Assembly (NCBI GenBank): GCA_024637045.1
Contig: JAGXFX010000019.1
Span: 1 to 64,000, forward strand
Length of the DNA stretch: 64,000 bases
Origin: Soehngenia sp.
GTDB lineage: Bacteria; Bacillota; Clostridia; Tissierellales; Tissierellaceae
Reading direction: 5' to 3'
The position numbers and the translations under genes were made by a program. The notes beneath the pieces were generated by a model. That model did not search any database, had not been told where the DNA came from, and saw only the letters and a list, made by a program, of their open reading frames with translations. Below, piece by piece: positions 43,169 to 51,153 of this stretch (the first letter of the stretch is position 1; each line of letters starts with the position of its first letter).

Positions 43169-44566
43169 TTATACAGGATGTGTTTGGTTTTCCTGATCTA
43201 GTAGGTCTGTTTCAATCTTATACTTGGCAGCCATACGCTGCTTGAAGAATGGTATAGCAACCTGCGGGAATAATGCATAACTTAAAACATCTTCATCCTG
43301 TTCAATATATTCACTTATTTCTTTTCTATAATTGTCCAACTGTGGTTCCAGCATATCAGCAGGTCTTCCCTCAAAAACCTCGTCATCTCCGATTATTTTC
43401 TTTCTTATTTCATCTGAGATTGGCTTTGGTGGTCTACCATACAATCCTTTAACATAATTCTTGGTTTCTGTTGGAACCATTTTGTATCTCTCACCTGTGA
43501 TTACATTGAAGAGAGCAGTTGTACCCACCATCTGACTCATAGGTGTTACAAGTGGTGGGAATCCTAATTCTTCTCTTACTTTTGGAATCTCTTTCAATAC
43601 TTCATCATAAAGCTCCTCTTTACCTTGAGTTTTCAACTGGGATACAAGGTTTGACAACATTCCTCCGGGAACCTGATACTTCAGGGTATTAACATCAACA
43701 TACAGCACCTTTGAATCAAGCAATCCAGCTTTCATGTATTTGTCTCTAAGTTCCTTAAAGTACTCAGAAATTTCAAGAAGCAGATCAAAATCAATGTCTG
43801 GATAATATTCAGTACCTTCCAATGCTGCAATCATAGGTTCGGTTGCCGGCTGGCTAGTTCCATTGCCAAGAGGTGATATTGCAGTATCAATAATATCAGC
43901 ACCCGCTTCAATCGATTTCAGGTAAGTTAAGTTTGCTATTCCACTAGTAAAGTGAGAGTGCACTTCTATTGGAACTTCAACAGCAGATTTTAGGTCCTTT
44001 ACTAAATCATATGCCACATAAGGAAGTAAAATCCCTGACATATCCTTGATACATATTGAATCAACTCCCATTTGGACCATTTCCTTTGCAAGGCTCACAT
44101 AGTAATCGTTGTTGTGAACAGGACTTACTGTATAGGATATTGCTCCCTGAGCATGACCACCATATTTCTTTACAGCCTTGATGGATGTTTCAAGATTTCT
44201 TAAATCGTTTAGTGCATCAAATATTCTTACAATATCTATCCCATTCTCTATTGCTTTCTTTACAAATTCCTCTACAACATCATCCGGATAATGTTTATAC
44301 CCTAGAATATTCTGTCCTCGTAAAAGCATCTGCAGCTTTGTGTTCTTGAATGCCTTCCTAAGCTCTCTTAGTCTTTCCCATGGATCCTCGTTCAGGAACC
44401 TAAGACAAGAATCAAATGTAGCTCCTCCCCACACTTCCAATGCATAGTAGCCTACCTTATCCAATTTTTCAGCTATTGGAATCATTTCTTCAGTAGTCAT
44501 TCTAGTTGCTATAAGCGACTGGTGAGCGTCTCTTAATGCTGTCTCCATAATCTTTACCTTTGCCAT
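43169..44566 (-). CDS. Pyruvate/oxaloacetate carboxyltransferase subunit without biotin domain
   Basis: 465 residues. The carboxyltransferase TIM barrel is complete: 'ETALRDAHQSLIATRMTTEE' (metal Asp), 'ALEVWGGATFDSCLRFLNED', 'MLLRGQNILGY', 'CIKDMSGILLPY' (the Lys carboxylated in the family) and 'IEVHSHFTSGIANLTYLKSI' (metal His pair). A conserved C-terminal PYC_OADA region follows, ending with 'DQENQTHPV'. It lacks the C-terminal biotinyl domain (no A-M-K-M) found in OadA and PycB of about 600 residues. This resembles transcarboxylase 5S or the split decarboxylases whose biotin carrier is separate. No carrier or membrane pump gene is near. The reaction is thus likely carboxyl transfer between oxaloacetate/pyruvate and a separate biotin protein. 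Overlaps mnmM by 13 bases. Confidence 0.88.
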   Translation of the reverse strand: MAKVKIMETALRDAHQSLIATRMTTEEMIPIAEKLDKVGYYALEVWGGATFDSCLRFLNEDPWERLRELRKAFKNTKLQMLLRGQNILGYKHYPDDVVEEFVKKAIENGIDIVRIFDALNDLRNLETSIKAVKKYGGHAQGAISYTVSPVHNNDYYVSLAKEMVQMGVDSICIKDMSGILLPYVAYDLVKDLKSAVEVPIEVHSHFTSGIANLTYLKSIEAGADIIDTAISPLGNGTSQPATEPMIAALEGTEYYPDIDFDLLLEISEYFKELRDKYMKAGLLDSKVLYVDVNTLKYQVPGGMLSNLVSQLKTQGKEELYDEVLKEIPKVREELGFPPLVTPMSQMVGTTALFNVITGERYKMVPTETKNYVKGLYGRPPKPISDEIRKKIIGDDEVFEGRPADMLEPQLDNYRKEISEYIEQDEDVLSYALFPQVAIPFFKQRMAAKYKIETDLLDQENQTHPV

Positions 44567-45141
44567 GTTTTACCTCCTCTAACTTCCACTCCTATTGTTA
44601 CAGGTGGATTGTTCTTTTGATTTATAAATGTAAATTCAAATACATTGTATTTTTTCTGATCGAGTTCTTCTGTGATTCCTTTTACTGATTCATACTCGAG
44701 AAGTCCACCTTCGTGTCCCCTGTATGCAGTTATTAGCATTATTGCACCGGGTGCCATTATTTCCAGAGTGTTCTTTATGCTTTCTATTGTAGTACCAGCA
44801 TCCGTTCTTATTGATTTGTCTCCTCCGGGAAGATACCCCAGATTATATACAACAAAATCAATCTTTCGGGTGATGAATTCCTGGATGTCTACATGACTAT
44901 TGGGAATCAATTCTACCCTGTGTCTTATTTTTTTCTGCAATAGAAGCTCTTCTGTATTTTTGATAGCTTCTTTCTGAATGTCAAAACTGTAGACTAAACC
45001 ACTATCTCCAACAAAGTTGGCAAGGGTTAGTGTATCTTTTCCATTTCCTGCTGTCGCATCAACACAAATTTGACCTTTCTTGACAAAGCATTCCATTAGA
45101 ATTTCTACGAATTGTGTTGCGTTATTAAGTTTATCATTCAT
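44554..45141 (-). CDS. mnmM: Class I SAM-dependent methyltransferase, MnmM (YtqB) family
   Basis: 195 residues. 'CVDATAGNGKDTLTLANFVG' is the SAM-binding motif I and 'VVYNLGYLPGGDKSI' is the hallmark of the YtqB/rRNA_methylase family, now known in B. subtilis as the enzyme methylating nm5(s2)U34 of tRNA to mnm5. Other conserved parts are 'TDAGTTIESIKNTLEIMAPG' and 'NQKNNPPVTIGVE'. It overlaps both neighbours by a few bases (GNAT gene and carboxyltransferase gene), so translation is coupled. Confidence 0.85.
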   Translation of the reverse strand: MNDKLNNATQFVEILMECFVKKGQICVDATAGNGKDTLTLANFVGDSGLVYSFDIQKEAIKNTEELLLQKKIRHRVELIPNSHVDIQEFITRKIDFVVYNLGYLPGGDKSIRTDAGTTIESIKNTLEIMAPGAIMLITAYRGHEGGLLEYESVKGITEELDQKKYNVFEFTFINQKNNPPVTIGVEVRGGKTWQR

Positions 45142-45532
45142 GATGCTTATCTACGCAGCAGGAGCAGCCACCTGAAAACATCTTTTTCAGATCACAGTAA
45201 TATTCGTTCTGATTCATCGAAAACCCTATTTTTTCAAGATAATCGTTATCAATCTTGGAATAGACCATATGAAAACCGTTCAATTCAAGCTTGTTCAACA
45301 AAGATCTTACCATGGCATTGCCTAAACCCTGACCTCTATATTCTTCATCCAGATAAATATACTGGACGTATGCCTTACCATCTTCGAGTACAATCTGTGT
45401 TGTACCAAACAGAATCCCGTCATTGAATGCTCCAAAAAAAAGACCCTTTGAACTGAATCTATCCCCTATATCATTCTTGTGCAGAAATTTTTTTATCATA
45501 TCAATATCTGAAACATCTTTGAAACTAAGCAT
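45134..45532 (-). CDS. GNAT family N-acetyltransferase with Cys-rich tail
   Basis: 132 residues. The acetyl-CoA loop is visible in 'YLDEEYRGQGLGNAMVRSLL' (R/Q-x-x-G-x-G/A), with 'FFGAFNDGILFGTTQIVLED' as the preceding beta strands and 'YLEKIGFSM' closing the fold. The last 13 residues form 'SGGCSCCVDKHHE', a cysteine/histidine tail outside the GNAT fold that looks like a metal-binding appendix. Substrate unknown. SD GAGGTG; stop overlaps mnmM. Confidence 0.82.
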   Translation of the reverse strand: MLSFKDVSDIDMIKKFLHKNDIGDRFSSKGLFFGAFNDGILFGTTQIVLEDGKAYVQYIYLDEEYRGQGLGNAMVRSLLNKLELNGFHMVYSKIDNDYLEKIGFSMNQNEYYCDLKKMFSGGCSCCVDKHHE

Positions 45533-45591
45533 CGATTCACCTCTTAATATTGGTAATAATATTGGTAATAAATATTTTTGAACCCGACTAA

Positions 45592-46317
45592 TTACTTAAG
45601 AGATTTTATATAGTCCAGTTCTTCATCGTTAAGATATCTCCAGTTTCCTGATTCCAAACCTCCAAGCTCAATCTCTCCAAAGGAAATTCTCTTTAGTTTC
45701 TTAACAGGATGGTTTATTGTTTCACACATCTTTTTCACCTGTCTATTTCTTCCCTCGTGAATCTGTATATCCAGAATTGAGTCTTCTCCAAAGTTTTTTA
45801 GTACCTTAACCTTTGCTGGTGCAGTCATTCTACCCTCAAGTTTGATACCGTTTCTCAACCTTTCAAGTTCTGCCTTGTTTGGAAGTCCTTCAACAATTGC
45901 AATATACCTCTTATATACCATCTTGCTTGGATGAGTCAGTTTAAATGCAAGGTCTCCATCGTTGGTTAAGAGTACCAAACCACTTGTATCAGCATCGAGT
46001 CTGCCAACTGGATAAATTCGTTCCTCAACCTCTTCAATAAGGTCAGTCACGACTGTTCTTCCCTTCTCATCCTTTGCACTTGTAACAATCCCTACTGGCT
46101 TGTTAAGGATTACATAGACCTTGTTGCTCTCAGGTTTGATATTCATTCCATCTACCTTAACCTTGTCTTTGCCAGGTATTATTGTAATACCCATTTCAGT
46201 CACTACATTTCCGTTAACTGAAACCTTGCCTTCCTTGATAAGCTCTTCTGATGCTCTTCTTGAAGCTACACCACTCATTGCCATGAACTTTTGTAATCTT
46301 ATTGGTTTATCCTTCAT
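45592..46317 (-). CDS. rluB: 23S rRNA pseudouridine synthase (RluB family)
   Basis: 241 residues. An N-terminal S4 domain ('IRLQKFMAMSGVASRRASEE') precedes the RsuA/RluB catalytic domain with 'YPVGRLDADTSGLVLLTNDG' (catalytic Asp), 'HPSKMVYKRYIAIVEG' and 'IHEGRNRQVKKMCETINHPV'. In Bacillota this gene (B. subtilis ypuL/rluB) follows scpA-scpB, as here. It modifies a uridine near position 2605 of 23S rRNA in family members. SD GAGGAG. Confidence 0.93.
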   Translation of the reverse strand: MKDKPIRLQKFMAMSGVASRRASEELIKEGKVSVNGNVVTEMGITIIPGKDKVKVDGMNIKPESNKVYVILNKPVGIVTSAKDEKGRTVVTDLIEEVEERIYPVGRLDADTSGLVLLTNDGDLAFKLTHPSKMVYKRYIAIVEGLPNKAELERLRNGIKLEGRMTAPAKVKVLKNFGEDSILDIQIHEGRNRQVKKMCETINHPVKKLKRISFGEIELGGLESGNWRYLNDEELDYIKSLK

Positions 46318-46329
46318 ATCAAAACTCCT

Positions 46330-46866
46330 CTATTCTTCTTCTATTTCTTCTATTCTAAAATCATCTATCGGTGGCAGTTCTTTCAGAGATTCAAGACCAA
46401 AGTATCTTAAAAACTCATCTGTCGTACCGTACAAGTTTGGTTTTCCAGGCTTATCCAGCTTGCCAACTTCTTTTGCCAAGCGTCTTCCAATCAGCGTTTC
46501 CAGACTTCTGTCACTCTTAACTCCTCTGATGTGGTCAATATCAGCCTTGGTAACAGGCTGTTTATATGCGACAATTGAAAGTGTTTCCAAAGCTGCATTA
46601 GACAATGATCTTGTATTCCTTCCTTGAACAATCTGCTTTATCCACTCGTGGTGCTCAGGTCTGGTACCCAATTGAAAAGAATTATTAAACCGTATAATTC
46701 TGATTCCTCTACGATTGAAGTCAAATTCATCTTTCATTTCCAATAAAATTGATAGCACTTCCTTATTGGGAATTCCAAGAACCTTTGCTACTTCATTGCA
46801 GTCAATAGGTTCTCCAAAAGTAAAAAGCAAACCTTCAATTATTGATTTTATTTCTCGTTTGTCCAT
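46330..46866 (-). CDS. scpB: Segregation and condensation protein B
   Basis: 178 residues with two winged-helix units: 'SIIEGLLFTFGEPIDCNEVA' and the conserved 'LETLSIVAYKQPVTKADIDH', 'IRGVKSDRSLETLIGR' and 'LYGTTDEFLRYFGLESLKEL'. ScpB binds ScpA and, with SMC, forms the condensin that organises newly replicated origins. Its gene starts three bases after scpA ends; rluB follows after 12. Confidence 0.95.
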   Translation of the reverse strand: MDKREIKSIIEGLLFTFGEPIDCNEVAKVLGIPNKEVLSILLEMKDEFDFNRRGIRIIRFNNSFQLGTRPEHHEWIKQIVQGRNTRSLSNAALETLSIVAYKQPVTKADIDHIRGVKSDRSLETLIGRRLAKEVGKLDKPGKPNLYGTTDEFLRYFGLESLKELPPIDDFRIEEIEEE

Positions 46867-46869
46867 GAA

Positions 46870-47601
46870 CTAAATTCCCCTCATCTCAATAATCAAATCT
46901 GAAAAGCTGTCATTTTGTCTAACATATATAAATCTTGTTCTCATTAGCTCAAGCAATGATAAAAAGTAAGCGATTATTCTTGATCTGGATGCTTGGGCAG
47001 TGATTATATCACTGAATTTGATTTTCCCATTGATTTTAACCTGGTCTTCGATATCTCTGGTACATTCTTCAAGACTGACTTCTTCTCTTCTGATTTCAAA
47101 GAAGTTTTCCTGAGGATTATCGTACCTATGTCTCTGAAGTATGTTTTGCAATGTATCAACAAGATCCATAAGCTGCACTGCATTCAATTCCTCAAATGGA
47201 TCCCTGAAGTCACTGACATCCTCCTGAGGCTTGTAATACACTTTGCTGTAGACATCTTCTGATGATTTAAGACTTTCTGAAATATCCTTGTACAGCTTGT
47301 ATTCAATCAGGCGCATCACAAGTTCTTCCCTTGGATCAAGATGTACTTCCTCTCCATCAACCAAAACAATCTCTTTAGGAAGCAGCATTTTGGATTTTAT
47401 TTCAATTAGTGTAGCAGCCATAATAATAAAGTCGCTGGCCACTTCAAGGTTCATGTCCTCCCACTTTCTCAATTGTGAAACAAACTGGTCTGTAACAGTA
47501 TTGATGGGAATATCATATATGTCTATTTCATTTTTATCTATAAGATTTAACAATAGGTCCATTGGACCTTCAAAAACCTCAACACTGACATTATAGCTCA
47601 T
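46870..47601 (-). CDS. scpA: Segregation and condensation protein A
   Basis: 243 residues; the kleisin of the SMC complex. The N-terminus 'VEVFEGPMDLLLNLIDKNEI' and 'YDIPINTVTDQFVSQL' is the strongest family block, followed by 'ASDFIIMAATLIEIKSKMLL' and the C-terminal SMC-binding winged helix 'ILAYFLSLLEL'-like region ('IIAYFLSLLELMRTRFIYVR'). The central region is acidic. SD AGGAG. smc itself is not in the window. Confidence 0.95.
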   Translation of the reverse strand: MSYNVSVEVFEGPMDLLLNLIDKNEIDIYDIPINTVTDQFVSQLRKWEDMNLEVASDFIIMAATLIEIKSKMLLPKEIVLVDGEEVHLDPREELVMRLIEYKLYKDISESLKSSEDVYSKVYYKPQEDVSDFRDPFEELNAVQLMDLVDTLQNILQRHRYDNPQENFFEIRREEVSLEECTRDIEDQVKINGKIKFSDIITAQASRSRIIAYFLSLLELMRTRFIYVRQNDSFSDLIIEMRGI

Positions 47602-47610
47602 GGCATGCTC

Positions 47611-48198
47611 CTATATTAATAGATTAATTATAAGACTGTATACAAAATCCACTAATGGTCCAAGTATTCTTTGTATTCCCCTGGTTGCTATAAGGAAAAT
47701 AAGAATCAGGTAAAAATACTTTTCGTATTTGTAAAACAAGTATTCAATCTTAACAGGTAAGAGGCTGGCAACTACCTTTGATCCGTCAAGTGGCGGGAAT
47801 GGCATAAGATTGAAGACTCCCAGCATTATATTGTACCAAAGGGTTATTACAAGCATCTGTGCGATAATTTCATTTTTGATTGGTGCATGTACCAAGATGG
47901 CTCCAGTTATTATTGCAATTATAAAATTGGTGGTTACCCCTGCAATTGATACCAATATTGTATCTCTTTTCCTATTTTTAAAGTAACTAGCGTTGATAGG
48001 GACAGCTTTTGCCCATCCAAATCTGAAGATCAACATAAACAAGAACCCCATCGGATCAATGTGCTTGATGGGATTGAGTGTCAGTCTCCCAGCATTCTTT
48101 GCGGTTGGGTCTCCAAGCCAGTAGGCAGTAAGCCCATGTGCCAGCTCGTGAAAAATTATCGCTATAAGAAGTCCGGGCAAACTAATAATATATTCCAT
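47611..48198 (-). CDS. Site-2 protease family (M50) membrane metalloprotease
   Basis: 195 residues and about five hydrophobic segments. The zinc motif HExxH is 'HELAHGL' at residues 18-24, the third ligand Asp is in 'NLMPFPPLDGSKV', and 'GRLTLNPIKHIDPMGFLF' is the YwhC/rseP-like conserved loop. It lacks a PDZ domain, placing it with the small YwhC/Rip3-like S2P proteins often found upstream of scpA in Clostridia. Substrate unknown. SD AGAGGAC. Confidence 0.9.
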   Translation of the reverse strand: MEYIISLPGLLIAIIFHELAHGLTAYWLGDPTAKNAGRLTLNPIKHIDPMGFLFMLIFRFGWAKAVPINASYFKNRKRDTILVSIAGVTTNFIIAIITGAILVHAPIKNEIIAQMLVITLWYNIMLGVFNLMPFPPLDGSKVVASLLPVKIEYLFYKYEKYFYLILIFLIATRGIQRILGPLVDFVYSLIINLLI

Positions 48199-48301
48199 AT
48201 AAGTCCTCTACTTTCAAATTTCTTTTCATATTCAGAACAAATGAATCCTCATCCAATTCGATTAGGATTTGGAATCAGTTTCGTTGCGTAATAATAATGT
48301 A

Positions 48302-48323
48302 CCCCGACTCTATCTTGTCGAGG
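48302..48323 (-). terminator. Possible terminator after pdp
   Basis: On the - strand CCTCGAC/GTCGGGG arms (48317-48323, 48302-48308; one G-U pair) followed by TACATTATTATT. Weak U-run. Confidence 0.5.
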
Positions 48324-48337
48324 CATTATAGACTAAC

Positions 48338-49639
48338 CTATTTTATTATATTATATATATATGGTTTTGTCTTTGGTTTTTCATTGGAGATCACGTAAGC
48401 TTTCTGGATTCTTTCAATAGCATCATCATACTCATCAAGATTTGTCATTAAGGTACAGATCGTCTCACCCTTCTTAACAGAATCACCGATTTTCTTTTTA
48501 AGCGTGATCCCAGCTCCGTAATCAATCTTGTCATCTTTGGTCCTTCTTCCGGCTCCAAGAAGCATTGCACTTATTCCGACTGACTCAGCATCTATTTCAA
48601 AGACATATCCATCCTTTTCAGCAAGAACATCATAAGAGTTCTTTGCTCCTGGCAAAAGATCTGGATTGTCAACAACTTCGGGATTTCCTCCCTGTATTAG
48701 GATCAATTCTTTTAGCTTCTCAATGGCTTTGCCCGAATCAATGGTTTCCTTGAGACTTTTATAAGCAGTATCAAAATCATCGAAAGCTCCTCCAAGCACA
48801 CACATATGTGAGGCAATGGTAAGGGCGATTGTAGTTTCATCTTCTGAACCATTGCCAGCCAGAACTTTAATGGCTTCTTTTACTTCATTGCTATTTCCAA
48901 CCTGGTTTCCAAGGGGTTGATCCATGTTTGTAATAACGGCTACAGTATTCCTATTCAGGTTCTTTCCTATTCCTACCATGGTCTTTGCAAGCTTCTCTGC
49001 TTCTTCAATAGTCTTCATGAATGCACCAGAGCCCATCTTTACATCAAGAACTATGGCATCTGCACCTGAAGCAATTTTTTTGCTCATTATTGAGCTGGCT
49101 ATCAATGGAATACTGTCAATTGTAGATGTCACATCCCTAAGGGCATAAATCTTCTTGTCGGCAGGTGTAAGATTTGCTGTCTGGCCTACTATTGCCATTT
49201 TGTACTTGTTGACATTGTTGATAAACTCTTCTGATGTCAATTCAGTTCTGAAACCCTCAATTGACTCAAGTTTATCGATTGTGCCGCCAGTGTGCCCAAG
49301 ACCTCTTCCGCTCATCTTTGCAACGGGAACTCCTGCTCCTGCTACCAGCGGGAGTACTATTAGACTAATCTTATCTCCAACTCCTCCAGTAGAGTGTTTA
49401 TCTACCTTTATACCTTTTATTGGTGATAGGTCTACCTGATCACCAGAATTTACAAAACTCTCAGTCAGATATGCAATTTCATCCTCATTCATTCCGTTGA
49501 AATAAATAGTCATCAGGAAGGCTGACATTTGATAATCAGGTATCTCATCCTTGGTATATCCTGAAATAATAAATTCAATTTCTTCCTTTGAAAGACTTTC
49601 AGCGTGTTTCTTCTTTTCAATTATATCAACTGCTCTCAT
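48338..49639 (-). CDS. pdp: Pyrimidine-nucleoside phosphorylase
   Basis: 433 residues, matching Pdp of Bacillus in length. It splits uridine and thymidine/deoxyuridine with phosphate. Signatures: 'KHSTGGVGDKISLIVLPLVA' (phosphate loop), 'KMSGRGLGHTGGTIDKLESI', 'RDVTSTIDSIPLIASSIMSK' (pyrimidine pocket) and the C-terminal alpha/beta domain 'DYGAGITLKKKIGDSVKKGE'. Distinguished from DeoA by the Lys/Ser pocket pattern only tentatively. It follows the XerD-like gene after 11 bases; in Bacillota xerD-deoB-punA-pdp clusters are common. Confidence 0.92.
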   Translation of the reverse strand: MRAVDIIEKKKHAESLSKEEIEFIISGYTKDEIPDYQMSAFLMTIYFNGMNEDEIAYLTESFVNSGDQVDLSPIKGIKVDKHSTGGVGDKISLIVLPLVAGAGVPVAKMSGRGLGHTGGTIDKLESIEGFRTELTSEEFINNVNKYKMAIVGQTANLTPADKKIYALRDVTSTIDSIPLIASSIMSKKIASGADAIVLDVKMGSGAFMKTIEEAEKLAKTMVGIGKNLNRNTVAVITNMDQPLGNQVGNSNEVKEAIKVLAGNGSEDETTIALTIASHMCVLGGAFDDFDTAYKSLKETIDSGKAIEKLKELILIQGGNPEVVDNPDLLPGAKNSYDVLAEKDGYVFEIDAESVGISAMLLGAGRRTKDDKIDYGAGITLKKKIGDSVKKGETICTLMTNLDEYDDAIERIQKAYVISNEKPKTKPYIYNIIK

Positions 49640-49650
49640 TATTGACCCTC

Positions 49651-50532
49651 CTATGCTCTTGGATGAGCCTTTTTGTAGACTTCTTCCGTATTATCTTTTG
49701 CTTCAGTCATGGTGTAAACCTGGGTTGATGCAATATCAGAATGACCCATAATTTCCTGAACCGTCTTGATATCGGCGCCATGACTCAATATATGTGCTGC
49801 AAATGAGTTTCTTAGAATCTGGGGAGTAATGCTCTTGCTCCCAGATACCTTGTCGGCATAAGCCCCAATTATTTTCCAAAGTCCCTGCCTTGTAAGCTTC
49901 TGTCCATTGTAATTTACAAACAATGGTGCTTCAACATTATTCTCATCCCTATAATTTTTCAAGTAATGTGCAATACTGTTAATTGCTTTTGAGCCAACAG
50001 GTATTCTTCTAATCCCATCATTCTTTGACAATATTATTGTACCCTTCGAAAGCAGTACATCACCAATCTTAAGGGAATTAATCTCAGATGCTCTCAATCC
50101 TGAAGAATAAGACAACTCCAGCAAGGCTCTGTCCCTGCAGCCTTTTGCATTGGTTAAATCTGGAACACTCATAAGTTTGGTTATTTCATCTTCAGTTAGA
50201 ATCTGAGGTGTTTTTTTCTCCTTTTTGGGAGGTTTCAAGTTTAGAGTAGGATTTTCTTTAACAATACTATTGTTAATAAGGTACTCGAATAGACATCTTA
50301 TACTTGCAAGATGTCTTGAAATTGTGGAATTAGATCTACCTTCTCTTTGTAACTGCAGCAAGTATCTTATTACATGTGTGTTATTCACATGATCTGCATT
50401 ATTGATGCCTGAATCATTCATAAAATTTCTAAATTTTACAATGTCACTTGTATAGGCTTCAACAGTGTTCTTGCTAAGCTTTTTTTGCTTTTCTATATAA
50501 CTTGTATAATCATCCATTATACCTTTTAACAT
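49651..50532 (-). CDS. xerD: XerD-like tyrosine recombinase with altered catalytic His
   Basis: 293 residues, the usual XerD length. The N-terminal domain ('SYIEKQKKLSKNTVEAYTSD', 'STISRHLASIRCLFEYLI') and catalytic Arg ('SSGLRASEINSLKIGD'), Lys ('IILSKNDGIRRIPV'), Arg, second His ('EIMGHSDIASTQVYT') and Tyr are present. The normally invariant His of H-x-L-R is Gln: 'ITPQILRNSFAAHILSHGAD', and the following R-H-S is R-N-S. The protein may be catalytically weakened or use a different activator. The context (NUDIX-xerD-pdp) is that of chromosomal xerD in Bacillota. SD AGGGGG. Confidence 0.85.
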   Translation of the reverse strand: MLKGIMDDYTSYIEKQKKLSKNTVEAYTSDIVKFRNFMNDSGINNADHVNNTHVIRYLLQLQREGRSNSTISRHLASIRCLFEYLINNSIVKENPTLNLKPPKKEKKTPQILTEDEITKLMSVPDLTNAKGCRDRALLELSYSSGLRASEINSLKIGDVLLSKGTIILSKNDGIRRIPVGSKAINSIAHYLKNYRDENNVEAPLFVNYNGQKLTRQGLWKIIGAYADKVSGSKSITPQILRNSFAAHILSHGADIKTVQEIMGHSDIASTQVYTMTEAKDNTEEVYKKAHPRA

Positions 50533-50556
50533 AGTATACCCCCTTTACTCCAAACT

Positions 50557-51093
50557 TTATTCTGCAAATCTATTTATCAAAGCCTGTATTCCAATAATGG
50601 TTTTTGCATCCATTATTTCTCCTCTTCGAAGCAGTTTCTCAACCTCTTTAATTGTATAGCTTTCAACGTCAATAAATTCACCTGATTCAAGCTCCTGTTC
50701 TCCAGGTTGTAGATTTTCACCGTAGAAAAGATACAACTTTTCACTGCTAAATCCCGGTGAAGTGTAAAACTCCATTAGGTACTCCAATTTTTCAGCTGAA
50801 TATCCTGTTTCTTCCTTTAATTCCCTATATGCAGTTTCTTTTGGTTCCTCATTAACCTCGAGCTTGCCTGCAGGTAGTTCCAGAAGAACTTTATCAGTCG
50901 CTTTTCTGTACTGCCTTACCAACAGTATTTTTTTGTCCTCAGTCAGTGCAACAATTCCAACACCACCTGGATGTTCAACAATCTCCCTCTTTGAATACTT
51001 CTTGTCAGGAAGTTCCACGGTGTCAATTCTAAGGTTTAAAATCTTGCCTTCATATATCCTGTCACACTTCATGGTTTTCTCTTCGTAAGTCAT
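50557..51093 (-). CDS. NUDIX hydrolase, ADP-ribose pyrophosphatase type
   Basis: 178 residues. The Nudix box G-x5-E-x7-REUxEExGU starts at 'GKLEVNEEPKETAYREL' and continues KEETGY. 'RVDTVELPDGK'-like N-terminal strands ('LRIDTVELPDKKYSKREIVE'), 'RQYRKATDKVLLELPAGKLE' and the downstream 'FYTSPGFSSEKLYLFYGENL' (the proline position used to define ADP-ribose specificity) match B. subtilis NudF. It hydrolyses ADP-ribose to AMP and ribose-5-phosphate. First gene after the recN-side promoter. Confidence 0.9.
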   Translation of the reverse strand: MTYEEKTMKCDRIYEGKILNLRIDTVELPDKKYSKREIVEHPGGVGIVALTEDKKILLVRQYRKATDKVLLELPAGKLEVNEEPKETAYRELKEETGYSAEKLEYLMEFYTSPGFSSEKLYLFYGENLQPGEQELESGEFIDVESYTIKEVEKLLRRGEIMDAKTIIGIQALINRFAE

Positions 51094-51136
51094 ACAGATC
51101 CCCCTAATTATTATTCCTAACTTTACATATACATTG

Positions 51137-51145
51137 ATTATAGCA
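51137..51145 (-). promoter_or_regulatory. Extended -10 promoter candidate for NUDIX-xerD-pdp
   Basis: On the - strand TGC-TATAAT about 45 bases before the NUDIX start, in the 60-base gap after recN. No clear -35. Identical in form to the element before miaB. Confidence 0.45.
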
Positions 51146-51153
51146 TAAAGACG

